Made by a program: the position numbers and the translations under genes
The notes under the pieces: generated by a model
What the model saw: only the letters and a program-made list of their open reading frames with translations
What the model was told of the DNA's origin: nothing
Database searches by the model: none
Source: Tubiluchus corallicola
Taxonomy: Eukaryota > Priapulida > Priapulimorpha > Priapulimorphida > Tubiluchidae
Direction: 5' to 3'
Assembly (NCBI GenBank): GCA_030141605.1
Contig: JAQGDQ010000283.1
Coordinates: 236,321-300,320 of the forward strand
Length of the DNA stretch: 64,000 nt
In this document: positions 27,064 through 58,758 of the stretch, one piece after another
How positions within the stretch are numbered: the stretch's first letter is position 1
How the letters are laid out: each line of letters opens with the position of its first letter

Positions 27064-30000
27064 TTTTAGACACTACTACAACATAGAAATTACGATAAAA
27101 ACATAGAATTTTATGACATTTCTAAAAAATGCTACTGCCACATAAGACATAATAAAACGTACGAAGCTATTACGGAACGTTAAAATTTTAAGTTGCTACT
27201 GCAACAGAGCGCTGATATTCCATGTCGTGAATTCCAGGTCAATCTCGATGCATGTATGAATGCACAATTGCACATGTTATAATGCGCCTGTAGATTTATC
27301 TAGTCCCAAAGCTCGTATCAGAAACTAGATTTTTTCAAGATTTTTTTAAAATCAGAATTGATACTAAAAGGTCCTACGCGCGAGGTTACACTTTGTTTCA
27401 GCCCGTATCAAAATATGAGTTTTTAATGCTTCCATCGTGAAAGCTAGATACCTGGTTACATTAGAGTATAAGCTAGCTGCCACACATTAAATATGTTTTG
27501 ACTTACGCATTTTATTTACTATGCAATTTAATGGTTTGTTACAACTGTTTGTAGATTATTTGTAGCTGTGGATCACTTTTTGTAGCACACTTTATATAAC
27601 TTGGTATATTACCGTGGTATGGCTTGTCCACTAATTATGCATTCTTGTGACACAGCCTTGTGCTTGTGTTATTTAATATTATGTATAGAATTACAGGAGA
27701 TGGTGCAGCTTAATGGGTTGTTTTAATTGTGTGCAATTCTTAGACAAGATCTAGGCAGATTAAACTTGCATAATTGTCTCTCGCATTTGTTTTTGTAATG
27801 TTGCTGTCAAACTGATGATGATGACGACGATGATGATAACAATAAAATGCTACTTGCCAACAATTGTAGAAAGCGTTTGCAGGAGTCTTACCAAAAAAAA
27901 GGAAAGCTGGGAAGGAAGCAGAAGGCTTTGCTAATGTACAAAGTCATACAGGTTCTTTTAGTATCAATTCTGATTGAATTGTGAATTAAAAGGGGCTTAT
28001 ACCCTCAACAATCAAATGAAAAAAGCGAGCTATCATCGACTGGCACATTGTTTAATTGAATTCACATCAGTTTAAGCTAGACTTAGCTAGTGCTGCAAGA
28101 CTAATAATTAAGAAATTAATATAAAGTGTCTAAGTCGCTTTCAAAAAGTGAAAAGCCTGGACAACAAAAGGTTAACTTATACATAACAGGTTTAAGTTAC
28201 TGTAAACTGTCATCTATCTAAACGAAGAATTTGTTCATTTCCAGTTGCAGATGCTAAAATGTGTGTAACCAAATATGCGGCGGGAACAACTACTATACAT
28301 CCCTGGGTATAAGCAGTAAGCAAACGCGCATGCTAGTGATGAAAACGGTTAGTACTTTTGCCCTGAAGACTGTTGAAGCTCGGCGGAAAACTTTCTTAAT
28401 AAGAACACATCGCAAATTGTCAAAAAATTCGAGAAACCTATACGAACTATAAAAATCATCATAAAGGTTTCAAAACACTCATCGTTTTGAATGCCCAGAA
28501 AGCTACAAGTTCTTGTAGCAAAAAAACATTGTCGCTTATCAATGCACATGTCTCAGTTTTTACCAGCTTTTTCCAGGGCTCAAGAGTTTACAACTTTTCA
28601 GCCACCCACTGGTCAAGGCGTACAGTGACCAATGACCGCCGATTTAATCTGTGTTGATGTGTTGATCGTCTAGTACCACGTTCGTAAGCTCTTGTAAACA
28701 GCTGGAATTATATCAGCAGCACACAAGTTGAACGCTGCATGAAGCTATAATAATACATGCTATTATGCACAAGCGTGTATTACGTTCAATTTTATGAAAT
28801 GAAGACGAAAAAATTATTAATTTTCAGGGTCTATTCGGCGAACTTTACAAACACGAAAAAGGACAAACATTTGGACCTATCTCTAAAACAAAGCTGCAAT
28901 CGATGAACGGATTACCTTAACCAAACCTCAGCATAACTAAATATAACTATGGCAAAAGACATCGTTTCTAGGCTTCCTGGGTGAAACCGTCAGTAAGCCT
29001 AAAAGCAAGAGAACTTTCAACGAGTTAAAGAGTTAAAAAGTAGGCCACACATAAAACGTAGGCCTTGTTCATAAACTACTTACATATTATTAACTTTTTT
29101 GTAATTTTAAGCTTTCAACAGGTAACAGATTATGGATTTTTGTGTCTGCAAACCTTGATAATTTATAACTTTATATCTTAATCATTATTTTAAGCAATAT
29201 GCCTAGCGATCTCGGTTCAAAAGGCTCTCGCCGTCTTTGAATATCCAGTACGCACGGCAATGTCGAACCGTCGATGCCTTCAATGGCTCCGAAATAGTGC
29301 GGAATGCTAAAAATCAGTGGCTAATGAATACCTGCAGGGCTTTTCTGATATCAAGCAGCCTAGGCCTACACAAACGTCTTCAAGCTGACGCACACGCTTA
29401 CACAAATTAGTATAACATTGTAAAGAAAAAAATACATAAAATAAATTAAATAAATTACGTAAATTTTGCTACTCTCGATCAAGGGTGGCAATTAGGTTTA
29501 ATACCTGTATTAAATAGTACATCCTAGTACGGGTTATTTGTGATGACGCAAAGGGCAAATCTACGTAGCATTGAAACACTACAGACCATCTCATACGCAC
29601 TAATACTTCCTCAAATGGGACAAAAGTTTGACACTAAAGAGATGTACAGAGCTGGTTGCAGATACGAATTTACGATATTTGTTACAGTGGAAAATATGTT
29701 TATTTATAAAAGAATCGCACACTAACTCCAAACCCTGGAAGCAAGTTTTGAATGTAATCGCGCAAGTTTTCGTGGTATCCCATTACGCAACTTGCGTCGC
29801 TGTTTATTTTTTCAGTTTAGAAATGTTTCAAAAAGTTGAGCAAAATAGGTATTTGGAACGAGACAATGACATTTGCCACATACAGGCTACAGTTTAATCA
29901 GTGATGGTTTACTGAGAGAAATCGATCAGTTTGGATCGTATTACAACATTTAAAAACTTCTCGTATGTGGCACAAGTCGCACAGCCCATAGATAGGAATA

Positions 30001-33000
30001 AATTGGATAGGTTTGGACTATGATTCACGTAGATCGTTAGTCTAAGACAGTAAAGAAACAACTAACCGCAAACCGAATCGAGTGACTAACAAAAAATAAG
30101 CACAAATTAATTTGCTGATAATTTGGATTGGAGTCAACTTTAGATCAAGATGAATCTACAGTAAGGCTAGAATTTAGCCCAGAAAGCGGGCTTTACTGAG
30201 TAGTGCGCTAAGTAAAACAAGGCAACTGTCCAGGGAAGGCTTAACATTTGGCATTGCATAATTCAGAAAAGCAGTTTCTCACGTTCAAATACAGAAAGGT
30301 GCTATAGAATGAAAAAGAAAGAAAATCCGGTTTATGACGTGAACTTTTTCAGATAAAAGCAATATAAAACAACTTATCAACAGGCATGCGGATATGGATT
30401 TAATATGCTAAAAATACCATTACACCTTAAATATTTCTCACTGCTAGTATAAAATAGGAAGCAATCGGGCAAGGGCAAGTGTTCCCCCAAATTAAGTGAG
30501 AGTGTATATTGTTATGTGTTTGTCTTGGTTATTAGCTCTACCCCTCCAGACTAAAACACAGACTTTTGTTTAAAACACAGACAAAATGTTAAAATCGCAA
30601 TGTTAAAATTCCTGAAAAGGGAAAGACGTAGAATGTGAGGCAGACTGAAAGTGGAACGCAACTTGTGACGTAACTATTTGCTGAAGTCAAATCCGATTCC
30701 TCAAAGTTTCACATTTTCGCCTGCTTTCGCTTGTTGATATAAATTACGAATTACTGATGAATGAAGAAAAACTTATGTGGGGCTGTAATATTTTGACAGT
30801 AATTACCGTGTAAAGGTTACAACACGGTAAAAAATCTCACCTGTAAGGTTAGTAACACGTGGATAACTTGTAAGGTTAAATAATAAATATTCACGCAGAC
30901 GTCTTCCACACAAAAACTACTGCAATCTGTTCCCGAGATAAACGGATCGCTATAACGTAACTGTTTTTGTCGTAGATGGGAGCAACGTACGCAGAGTTAC
31001 AGAAATACGTTATCTAATCTGTTATGATGGCTTAATTAGACAAATCTGTGAAATGGGCAAATAGGTTGATCAAGTACAGCATACACAGAAACGCGTGGAA
31101 ATAACAGTTATTGTAACTGCTAAAAACTTACACGGTTAAGGAAATAAGATGCAAGTACGTGCTGAGTAGGTAAAAACATGCACGTGTCACGTTTGTTTTA
31201 GAATATTTTAAATAGATCTAATAGCAGTTAGTGGTTGATTGAATTAGGGTATTCAATGTAATACTTAAGGAGTGGAACAAATTTTCTTACTTGTGGTATT
31301 ATCCACTAATGTATAACTTTTCTCAGTTGTTTCTATTTTGAAATTCGGCACCGCCCACATTATGGAAAAGATGCTCTAGTAAGGTCGTGCTCCATTCATG
31401 GTACAAATAAAGACATCATTTAAAGCTTTAAAAACTTGCCATCTATACAGCCACTGAAGATGCACACGCAAAATAGAAGGTGTATGCCATGAAAAACATT
31501 AAGCACGAAATAAAACCAAAATGGTTTAAGATACAAATTTTGCTGTTTGGCTCACACATTTCACATATTGAACTTTTTAATGTTAACCATAGTTGTCATT
31601 TTTTCGCAAATAGTTATCAAGTAAAGGCATTGTCTATTTCATACAGAGGAACTTTCGGGAACACACCCCGAAATATCAATATCATTAAAATATTTGATTT
31701 TAACATATATATATACCATTTACGTAAATGCATTCTAATTATTGCGCGTAGGCTAACTTTAAATTTCCAATCACAGAATGATCTTATTCAGTCTATAAGT
31801 AACCCTGTACAGCCTGATTAATGCTTAACAACTATTTGAAGCAAGTTACGCTAATTATAACATGATAACTTAATGCAATTCTTATCAAAACTTCACAAGT
31901 TTCAGAGTTTCAGCATATTAGTGCTTTTTTAAATCGATTTTGTCTGCTGTACTTTGTTGTAACAGGTGTGTTATTACGATACGGCACATGTTGCACGTAT
32001 TAAATTAAATTGAAAAAATCTGTGTAACGTATTCATTTTGTTTCCACTTGCATTTCATTTTCATCTTTATTTCCACTTGCGATTCAATTTCATTAATTTC
32101 ATTACACAAGCAACAGTGCAAAAAAATCCAATTTAGTGCAGCTTAAAAATTACAGGATTGCCAATTATCCACTAAGTCTATTCTGTAAACTATAAGTCAT
32201 CAAACGAGCGCTAGTGCTGAGTGCTAAATAAATAACTACTAAACAAACAAGCCTTGCATCAGTCTGGCAGAGTGAGAAAGACTAACTAACTTGATATGCA
32301 AGCTGTTTGTCAGGAAAAAGCAGCTGTAGCTACATGTGCAAGACGGCTACCTAACATCATGTAATACCCCAGAAATATGAGAAACCATACTCACACTCTT
32401 CTGGCGGGATTTCAGAGGCTGTCTTTGTCGTAACGTAGCGCTTCTGATAACCACTGTCGCCCAGACTAAACAGAGAGAAACAGTCACTAAATGGGGGTTA
32501 AAACAACATCAAATCTCACTTAAAACAATTACTTCAAGTTCACTAGCTCAACTAATTGGTGAACTAAATCAATACAAACTCGGGTTTTCGCATCTGGAAG
32601 TTATAATGATTTTACGCCTGTGAAACTGTGGAAGCCATTAATTTTCAGAAAAGAAACCAGACAGTAAGGAAAATTAAATTAGCCTCAAAAATATGTTTCA
32701 AAAATCATACCTGTTAAAGCCCATAACCGACAATTCATATTCGGTGTTGCGTTCCAAACCTCGAACAACAAACACTGTAGCATTGTGAGGTAGGACGTCT
32801 ACATAATGATACTGAGGTGATTCTGTCCAACGATATCTCACCCTAAAAGCTTGCTTTAGACCTCCATCAAAACCAGGTGTCCAGGCAAGCTTAATAGTGC
32901 TGTATGTTTTGTCAATGATGGCTATGTCCGTCGGTGCATCAGGACGACTAGTTGCTGTCAATTTTACTGTCGTCTGATCCATACCCAAGTCATTTGAAGC

Positions 33001-35748
33001 AGTGCAGGTATATTCACCATGATCTACGTGGTTCACAGTATGGATCAGGAGTATGCTTTCATAATAGGTCTTATCATACTGAGTGAACTCGATATCAAAT
33101 TTCCGCCAGGTGGTGTTGACTTTTGCTCCTGCACGAGACCAAGAAAAGGTGATGCTGGGTGAACCTTGGGCAATACAGTGAAGACGAGCCGTTTCTCCAT
33201 TTTCACTTGCCGCTTTGGCAAACCTTGGTGAACGGTCAATCTGAGGTTTAAATTGAACAATCAGTTCTAACTGAGCCATATCGTGCTCACCAATTCCATT
33301 AAAAGCAGTACAGACAAACATTCCGGAATCCTCCTTCCTAGTGCTATCTATTGTTAACGAGGATATCAATTTGTTGATGCCAAGATTGACACGAGACATA
33401 TCATAGTTTTCCCTTGACCATGTTACCAATGTATCTGTCACAGGATTAGCTTCAGTATAACATTCTAAAAGAACTGGCTGACCTTGATCAACAATAACAG
33501 GGGAAGTCACCTTTGTAATTTTCGCTGGATACATGACATTTATCTTTATATTAATTGTTCTAGCTCCTTCAGAGTTTTTGGCTTTTAGGGAATATTTGTT
33601 TGTGTCATTTTTGTAAACATGCAGAACTTTCAGTACGTTGTCTTCAACATTTATATGATCCTCTCCCAGACCACCGCGAATTTCTGTGAACTTCTCTCCG
33701 TCCACTGACCATGAATACTTAACATCTGATGGATTAGCAATAGCACTGTAGTTTACAATTAGTGGAGCTCCTTCAACAACATCTATCTTTTTCGGAATGG
33801 CATCATCAAATATGGGTCTGAACAAAACATTTAAGGTGACAGCCTGGTGTGTACTCTGTTCCAAAACTGCATTTCTAGCTTTACAAGTAATCAAAGCCTG
33901 GTTGTCCTCATGAGTAACATTTATAGATAAGTAGCTTCTTGTCTTTTTCCCTCCATAATCACCGTCATAGGTGCCATTAGTAATGCCTTCAAACTCTGTT
34001 CCACCCTTAAACCACGTGATGGTAGATGCAGGATTACTGCTGCTAGACTCACAAAATATTATGGCATGTGCACCTGCTTTCAGTTCAGGGGGATTTATTG
34101 AAATCTCTACTGCATCTGGTGGAAAATCAACAGTTAGTCGTACCTGAGCCTTCAGTGGCTTCTTTGTTGCTGTGTTGCTTGCTGTACATTTATAGCTAGC
34201 ACCATTGTCACTAGGAGCTGTAACAATGACAATTTGTGATGAGATGACATTTCCTGTCTCTTCAACATGCACGTTATCTCCGGTGAGTTCCTCATTACCT
34301 TTGTACCACTTCACATCAGCAAGTGGGTTTCCACCAACTGCAACACATGTCAGCCTTTGCAAGGTCTGAGAACGAATAGAAGTACCTTCTGAATATCCAA
34401 GAATAGTGGGTTGCTCAGGGGGATAAAGGACACTCAAATCTTTGGTTTCAGTCATGGTATTTCCTAACTGCATTCCAAAACATTGAATAATGACATTTCT
34501 TTGTTGTCTTGTAACTGAAATTGTTATTTCTGATTCAGTAATGAAACCACCTTCTTCTGATGGTATAACCTCGTGTGTTTTAACTGTCACTGCACGACCA
34601 TCTGCGACCCAAGATAATTCTGTAGGTGGATTACTGTGAGCTGATGTGCACTTCAGTGTTATATTTTCTCCAATAGCTGCATCATCAGGTCCTGTTATTG
34701 TCAGTTGTTCTGGTGGAAAAAACACTTTCATTTGCACATGAGCAACAGTGGGAACTGTTTGGACAATATTTGTAGCTTCGCAACGAAACACAGCTTTATT
34801 GTCAGACGGCTGTGCTACAAACTCAAATACATTTCTTGATAGCCTATCACGCTCTGAAGTTTCGTACTTGAAGTCAATGCTTTCGCCGTTTTTGTACCAT
34901 TTCAGATCGGCGAGAGGGTTACCACCATACGAAGTACAAATAAGAATCACTGTATCTCCTTGACGTACATGTTCCCCCTCTGTGTAGCCTGAAATGCTAG
35001 GTGGACTTGGAGGAAACTGAACATTTACAAAAAGAGATGTCCTCATAGGAAGTTCTAAAGCTGGACTGTGAGCTTCACAAGTAATTTCAATTCCATTGTC
35101 TTGCTCAGTTGCCTCAAAAAGCAATGTACTTCTAGCATCCTCAAGCTTTGCATTTGAGTTTTGTATAGCATGATCTTCTATAAAGTACCAAACATTGTTC
35201 GTTATCTGATATGAATTGCTATACCATTTTAAAGTAGCTGCCGGTTTACCATTATTGGAATTACATGTAAAGTTTCGCTGATCACCAGGTCGCATCACAA
35301 TCCACGTGCCATTTCGAATGGCTTCAATTTCTGGCACTTCTGGTGGTAAGAGGATGCTCAGCTTTGCAGTAGCTGAAAGCTGAGGACTTGATGGTGTCCG
35401 CTGAACTTGACATTGATATGAAGCATCATCACTTAAATCAGCATTGACAACTTGTAAATCAAATTGTCCATTTTGTTCATTTACAATCATTGAGTATCTA
35501 GGATAACCAGGAATAGAATAAACATATCCAAATCCAAAACCATCCTTTGTCCATTGGACTTGTCCTTGTCGATTGTCAATTTCACACTTAAGTATTGCTG
35601 TATGCCCTCGTACGACACTAGTGTCAGACGGTGTTGTTCTAAACACTTGCTGTGTTCTACCGAGCCCCAACAACATATACATCCAAAAAAACAAAAGTAA
35701 TTGGCAAAAAACAGGCCAATGACTCAAGTTAATGTTTACCGCGCACAT
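22415..35748 (-). CDS. Nephrin / Sticks-and-stones / SYG-2-type immunoglobulin adhesion receptor
   Basis: A cell-surface receptor that in known animals pairs with Neph/Kirre/SYG-1 partners in myoblast fusion, nephrocyte slit diaphragms and synapse choice. Exons: 35748-32711, 32465-32395, 25879-25736, 23574-23182 and 22803-22415. All joins are in frame and give 1344 residues. A signal peptide is followed by six Ig domains with paired cysteines, then a cysteine-free Ig-like spacer, two more Ig domains and one FN3: the exact nephrin order. Exon 3 encodes the transmembrane helix (about 1049-1074) followed by RRRKQKK. The 270-residue tail has YSHM (YxxM, PI3K-type), PAPPTR (PxxPxR, SH3-type), a proline-rich stretch and tyrosines near the end (YDYIDV). 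The C-terminus, SLDV, could be a weak class II PDZ ligand. The 3-kb ectodomain exon is unusual. The nearest insect names are sns and hibris; I cannot choose between them. Confidence 0.95.
23639..24200. repeat. 281-bp tandem duplication in nephrin-like intron
   Basis: Copies 23639-23919 and 23920-24200 are adjacent, in direct orientation, with only a handful of differences by eye (for example TTTTTG/TTTTCG, ACTGTACC/ACCGTACT and AAACATA/AAAAATA). It lies in the intron between the transmembrane exon and the first cytoplasmic exon. The high identity implies a recent event. I see no coding content. Confidence 0.95.
24788..25050. repeat. (CT)n microsatellite and polypyrimidine tract
   Basis: A pure CT run spans about 24792-24859. 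It is followed by nearly 200 bases of almost uninterrupted pyrimidine on the plus strand (CCCT and TCC motifs). It lies in the nephrin-like intron downstream of the transmembrane exon, so the transcript carries a GA run here. Such mirror polypyrimidine DNA can form triplexes. The Leu/Ser and Arg/Glu repeat ORFs over it are artefacts. Confidence 0.95.
25880..32394 (-). other. 6.5-kb intron of the nephrin-like gene
   Basis: Separates the short juxtamembrane exon (32395-32465) from the transmembrane exon (25736-25879). Apart from the compound microsatellite at 26881-27061 I see only AT-rich sequence with short, non-conserved ORFs. No nested gene or RNA gene is recognisable. Confidence 0.7.
26881..27061. 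repeat. Compound microsatellite (GATA/GACA)n-(TA)n-(GA)n
   Basis: GATA and GACA repeats (about 26884-26960) pass into TATATA (26961-26980) and then a pure GA run (about 26982-27061). It lies in the nephrin-like intron upstream of the transmembrane exon, so in the transcript the last part reads (CU)n. That is complementary to the (GA)n carried downstream of the same exon. Confidence 0.95.
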
Positions 35749-38700
35749 TTTGTAATAAGAAAAAGCGCAAGAACTCCAAAACGTTTCAGTGTCTAGTATT
35801 TGAAAGCAGAATTATCGCACGTAAAAATCCATTATCTGACTGAATATTACTAAAAAATAAAAACCGTTTGCAAGGGATTATAATCGTACAGCACAGCGTC
35901 ACAAACAACAATCTTCTTTACAATAACATCACACACACTAATCTCTTGGGACAACAGTTTGACAACTACACGAAGCCACAAACCAATAACACGTCTCCAT
36001 CAATCGTCTGATAGAGGCATCACACTCGCTGGTGACTGGTTGTTCTTGTTCGCGGCTAAAAAGTTTTCTTTACTTGAGTAGGCAGTGCTGGCACCTACTG
36101 CATTTATTGCGAAATTACTTGTCTCGCGAATTCTCGGCTTGCATGTTCAAAACGAAGTAATGGTGAAACACAAAACACATGAAAATGTAAATAAGTTTAT
36201 CGAAATTTACTTTGACGTTCTGTTTGAAGAATGACTACGTGATTTGTCCTTCTGTAGCATATTTATTGGTCAATACTTGCTAAGTGTTTGTGACTTTGCT
36301 AGCTGTAAGTGTGTTACGATTATGTTTTTTTATTGAATTGAAAGTATTGTCACTATTGTCGTATTGATTAGAAAGCTCAACTTGATAATTTTGACATTAT
36401 AACTGGCTCGAACAACTTTTTGTATGCATATAATAAAGCACTTCCCCTTGGCTAATATTATTAAAGCAAAAACTCGTATACGCAAGTTATGGACAAAATG
36501 GAACTATTCTAATCTTAACACGGCGTTCATGCTGAATATATTCACTGCTCTCAAGAATTGAAGTCAACTCTACATTCTGCTCTTTTACGATATGAGTAGT
36601 ACCTTGCATCACGTCTAAGTAAAAACGGTAAAGAGTTTTACTGTTTTACTTACAGTAAGCACTTAAACCTCCTCACCGTATTAGTATTACTACTATTACT
36701 ATTACTATTAGTATTAATAATCATCGTCATTTTATTACTAATCCTATTACACTTGCCAGTAATGTCAATTATTCTTTTGCTTCTTTCTGTACTAATAAAC
36801 CTGATGACGGTCCCTTACCAGCTCCCTTATTTTGGAATAATTATAGTATCTCTATCATTACATTGAGTTCACTATGAATGATGTCTATAATGAACTTTCT
36901 ATGCCTAAACGTTTTAAAGCTGTTGGCCCAGATAATGTTTGTGGTTTTCTGTTAAAATTGTGTGCCTTCTTTGCTTCTCTTTCCTCTGTTTCTTAAGTCT
37001 TTGGACTATGTATTATCCCTCAAGACAGATTGGATTGCAATGTAACTTCTGTTTAAAAAAACCTGGTGCCAATTTAATGAGTGATGAATTACTGCCTATT
37101 TCTTTGTCCTTTATTGTTTGTAAGTGTCTTGAATCTATCTTGTGGGATGACATATTGTTATCTTCTGGCCAATTTAGTGGTAATCAACACGGTTCATTAC
37201 CACAGCATTCCGCTGTGACATATCTTTTTGATTGCCTAAATGAACCTTTGATGAACCTTCTCTCCCATCAATTGGCACTCTTTTCATTGATTTTAAAAAG
37301 GTATTTGATTTTGTTCCTCTTCGTTGCCTCTTTTCGAAAATGGAATCCGTAGATACAAGAGGTAAACTACTTCAATGATTTTAACATTTTCTAACTCACA
37401 GATGTCACTGAGTAGTTTTAAATGGCATAACTACTTCCTGGAGAAATGTAACCTGTGGCTTTTTCCCCAAAGGACTATGTCGGAACCATATTGTTTTCTT
37501 ATTTTTGTCAGTGACATTACTGATTGTGTATCCCCTAACATGCATGTATCACTATTTGTTGAGGATATTAAACTTTATTGTTCAATTAGAAATACCTCTG
37601 ATCAAGAGATACTACAAGCAGCTCTGTGTGAAATTGAACGATGGTGTGACATCTGTTAATGTGCCTTACATGCAGTAAATGCAGCACACTTTGTAATCGT
37701 TCTAATTCTGCAGCACTTTATTACCTGAGAGATTGTATACGAGTTTGTAATTTTAATCTCAAATAACCTGAAACGGAACTCTCATAATGAGCATATTATT
37801 TCTCACGCTTGTAAATGCATTGGAGTGATAAAACACTGCATTTCATCACAGAGTGCAAAAGTTATTTTACTCTGTACAAAGCTGTAATTAGACCAATACT
37901 TGAGTATGCATACATTGTTTAGTCAAATTTCTCTAAAGAATGCTTTAGAAAGAACTCTATGGAGATGTATTAGTCTGGCCTCTGATATTCAACCAGACTC
38001 CGTATCTTCTCTCGAGCAATGCCATAATACTATAGATCTTATTAACTGTTACAAAGTCATCAGTGGTGATTCAATGTTGTGTAGTAATAAATTTTTTAAG
38101 ACCACTACCTGATTTACATGGAGACATCAACATATTATTATTTGTTCAATAATCGCACACTAATGTCCGAGCCCACTTCTCATGTTGTGAGCCCTTGGAA
38201 TTCATTTAATAGTGAAATTGATGAAGCATCAAATCTGGCTTCAACAAAAATCGTTGAATAGAGATCTTCAAAAACTATGTTATGGGTTTCTTAGACCTCG
38301 CAAGCAAATTTTGCAAACCAGTTAGCTGTAACCTATTAAGTATTTTACGAGCACCTCTAATTCTTTCTAAAAGCTGTTCAAAGTATTTTGTGTAATCAAT
38401 AAAAACAGTATTTAAGCAAAACTGCAATAGTATAATTGTTTACTGGCTTCATTTCTCATTGATTTATTTCGTCATATGTAAGCCAAAACATCTTGTATAA
38501 ACAATTACAGCACTGCCACATTATTGCGTATTGACACGACTTGTGTATTGATAGTCTGACGGTGCATCTCATTCTTCGAGTTATCAGACAGAAAGCAAAA
38601 TGTCCGCTGTTGTACCATGTTCGCTGTTTACCATCAGCTTTTTTTCGGAATAATCGGCTTGCTTAGTATAATTTTCACTAAATACGGCAGTTATTGAAAA

Positions 38701-39298
38701 AGTAACTTCGGTATACCGAAAGTACACGGAACTTTTAGTGATTACAACCAAAGTTCACTGCACTGGATTTTTGTACTGATATTCAGGGAAAAAATTTGGT
38801 GAGTCGAATATTTGGCATATACCTAACTCCATACCTTTAAAGGTGAAAACTTGAGTCCCATTGCTGGACTTTTAGGGTGACATGTGTGTGCTCAGTTGTA
38901 GTGAATGCACAAATAGGCAGGTGTAATCAGCGAGTGAACAGCGAAAAAACAAATTTTAATGCAATCACTTTGTGTGTAAATGCTAAGTTAATGTCCATTT
39001 CACTTTGATTCCATGATTAAGTATAAATGTTCTGTAAGATGAATGATGTGTAGGGGAAGGCAGTAATTATTCACTAAAAATACGAGATACGAGTGTTATC
39101 AGTGATTATTATTAACCTGCATAAAACATTAGCATCAGTATTATAGTTCCTTATTTGTGTCTGGTACTAACGTGTGCACGAAAAGCACTGGCAGGCTAGA
39201 GTTAATGTTGTCAGTATGCTGTAAATTATAGTGTATCTTAGTTTTTGACCAATTTTGATATGTGCTACAAGGTGTTTACTTTCTTTTTTAGTCCAAAG
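35749..39298. other. Divergent intergenic region between the nephrin-like and ACK genes
   Basis: The two start codons are 3.5 kb apart and point away from each other, so both promoters should lie here. A TTTTTTAG acceptor ends at 39291, seven bases before the ACK ATG, so ACK has at least one upstream non-coding exon, which I could not place. A short ATT/ACT repeat lies at about 36678-36722. The middle is occupied by a dead retrotransposon fragment (separate entry). Confidence 0.6.
36880..38300 (+). mobile_element. Decayed non-LTR (LINE) retrotransposon, reverse-transcriptase remnant
   Basis: Reading across many frameshifts and stops recovers the order of a CR1/jockey-type reverse transcriptase. 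GPDNVCGFLLK comes near 36928. PISLSFIVCKCLES and QHGSLPQHSAVT come near 37095-37215. IDFKKVFDFVP lies near 37300. LIFVSDITDCV and FVEDIKLY (a degraded FADD) lie near 37500-37575. LYKAVIRPILEYA and the closing segment follow to about 38280. The endonuclease portion and a clear 3' tail are not visible. It is a dead 5'-truncated copy. The clade is uncertain. Confidence 0.8.

Positions 39299-58758
<19,460 letters not shown>

Noticed and set aside
26879-27073. Ser/Leu and Ile/Tyr repeat ORF on the minus strand
   Set aside because: Translation of the GATA-TA-GA compound microsatellite.
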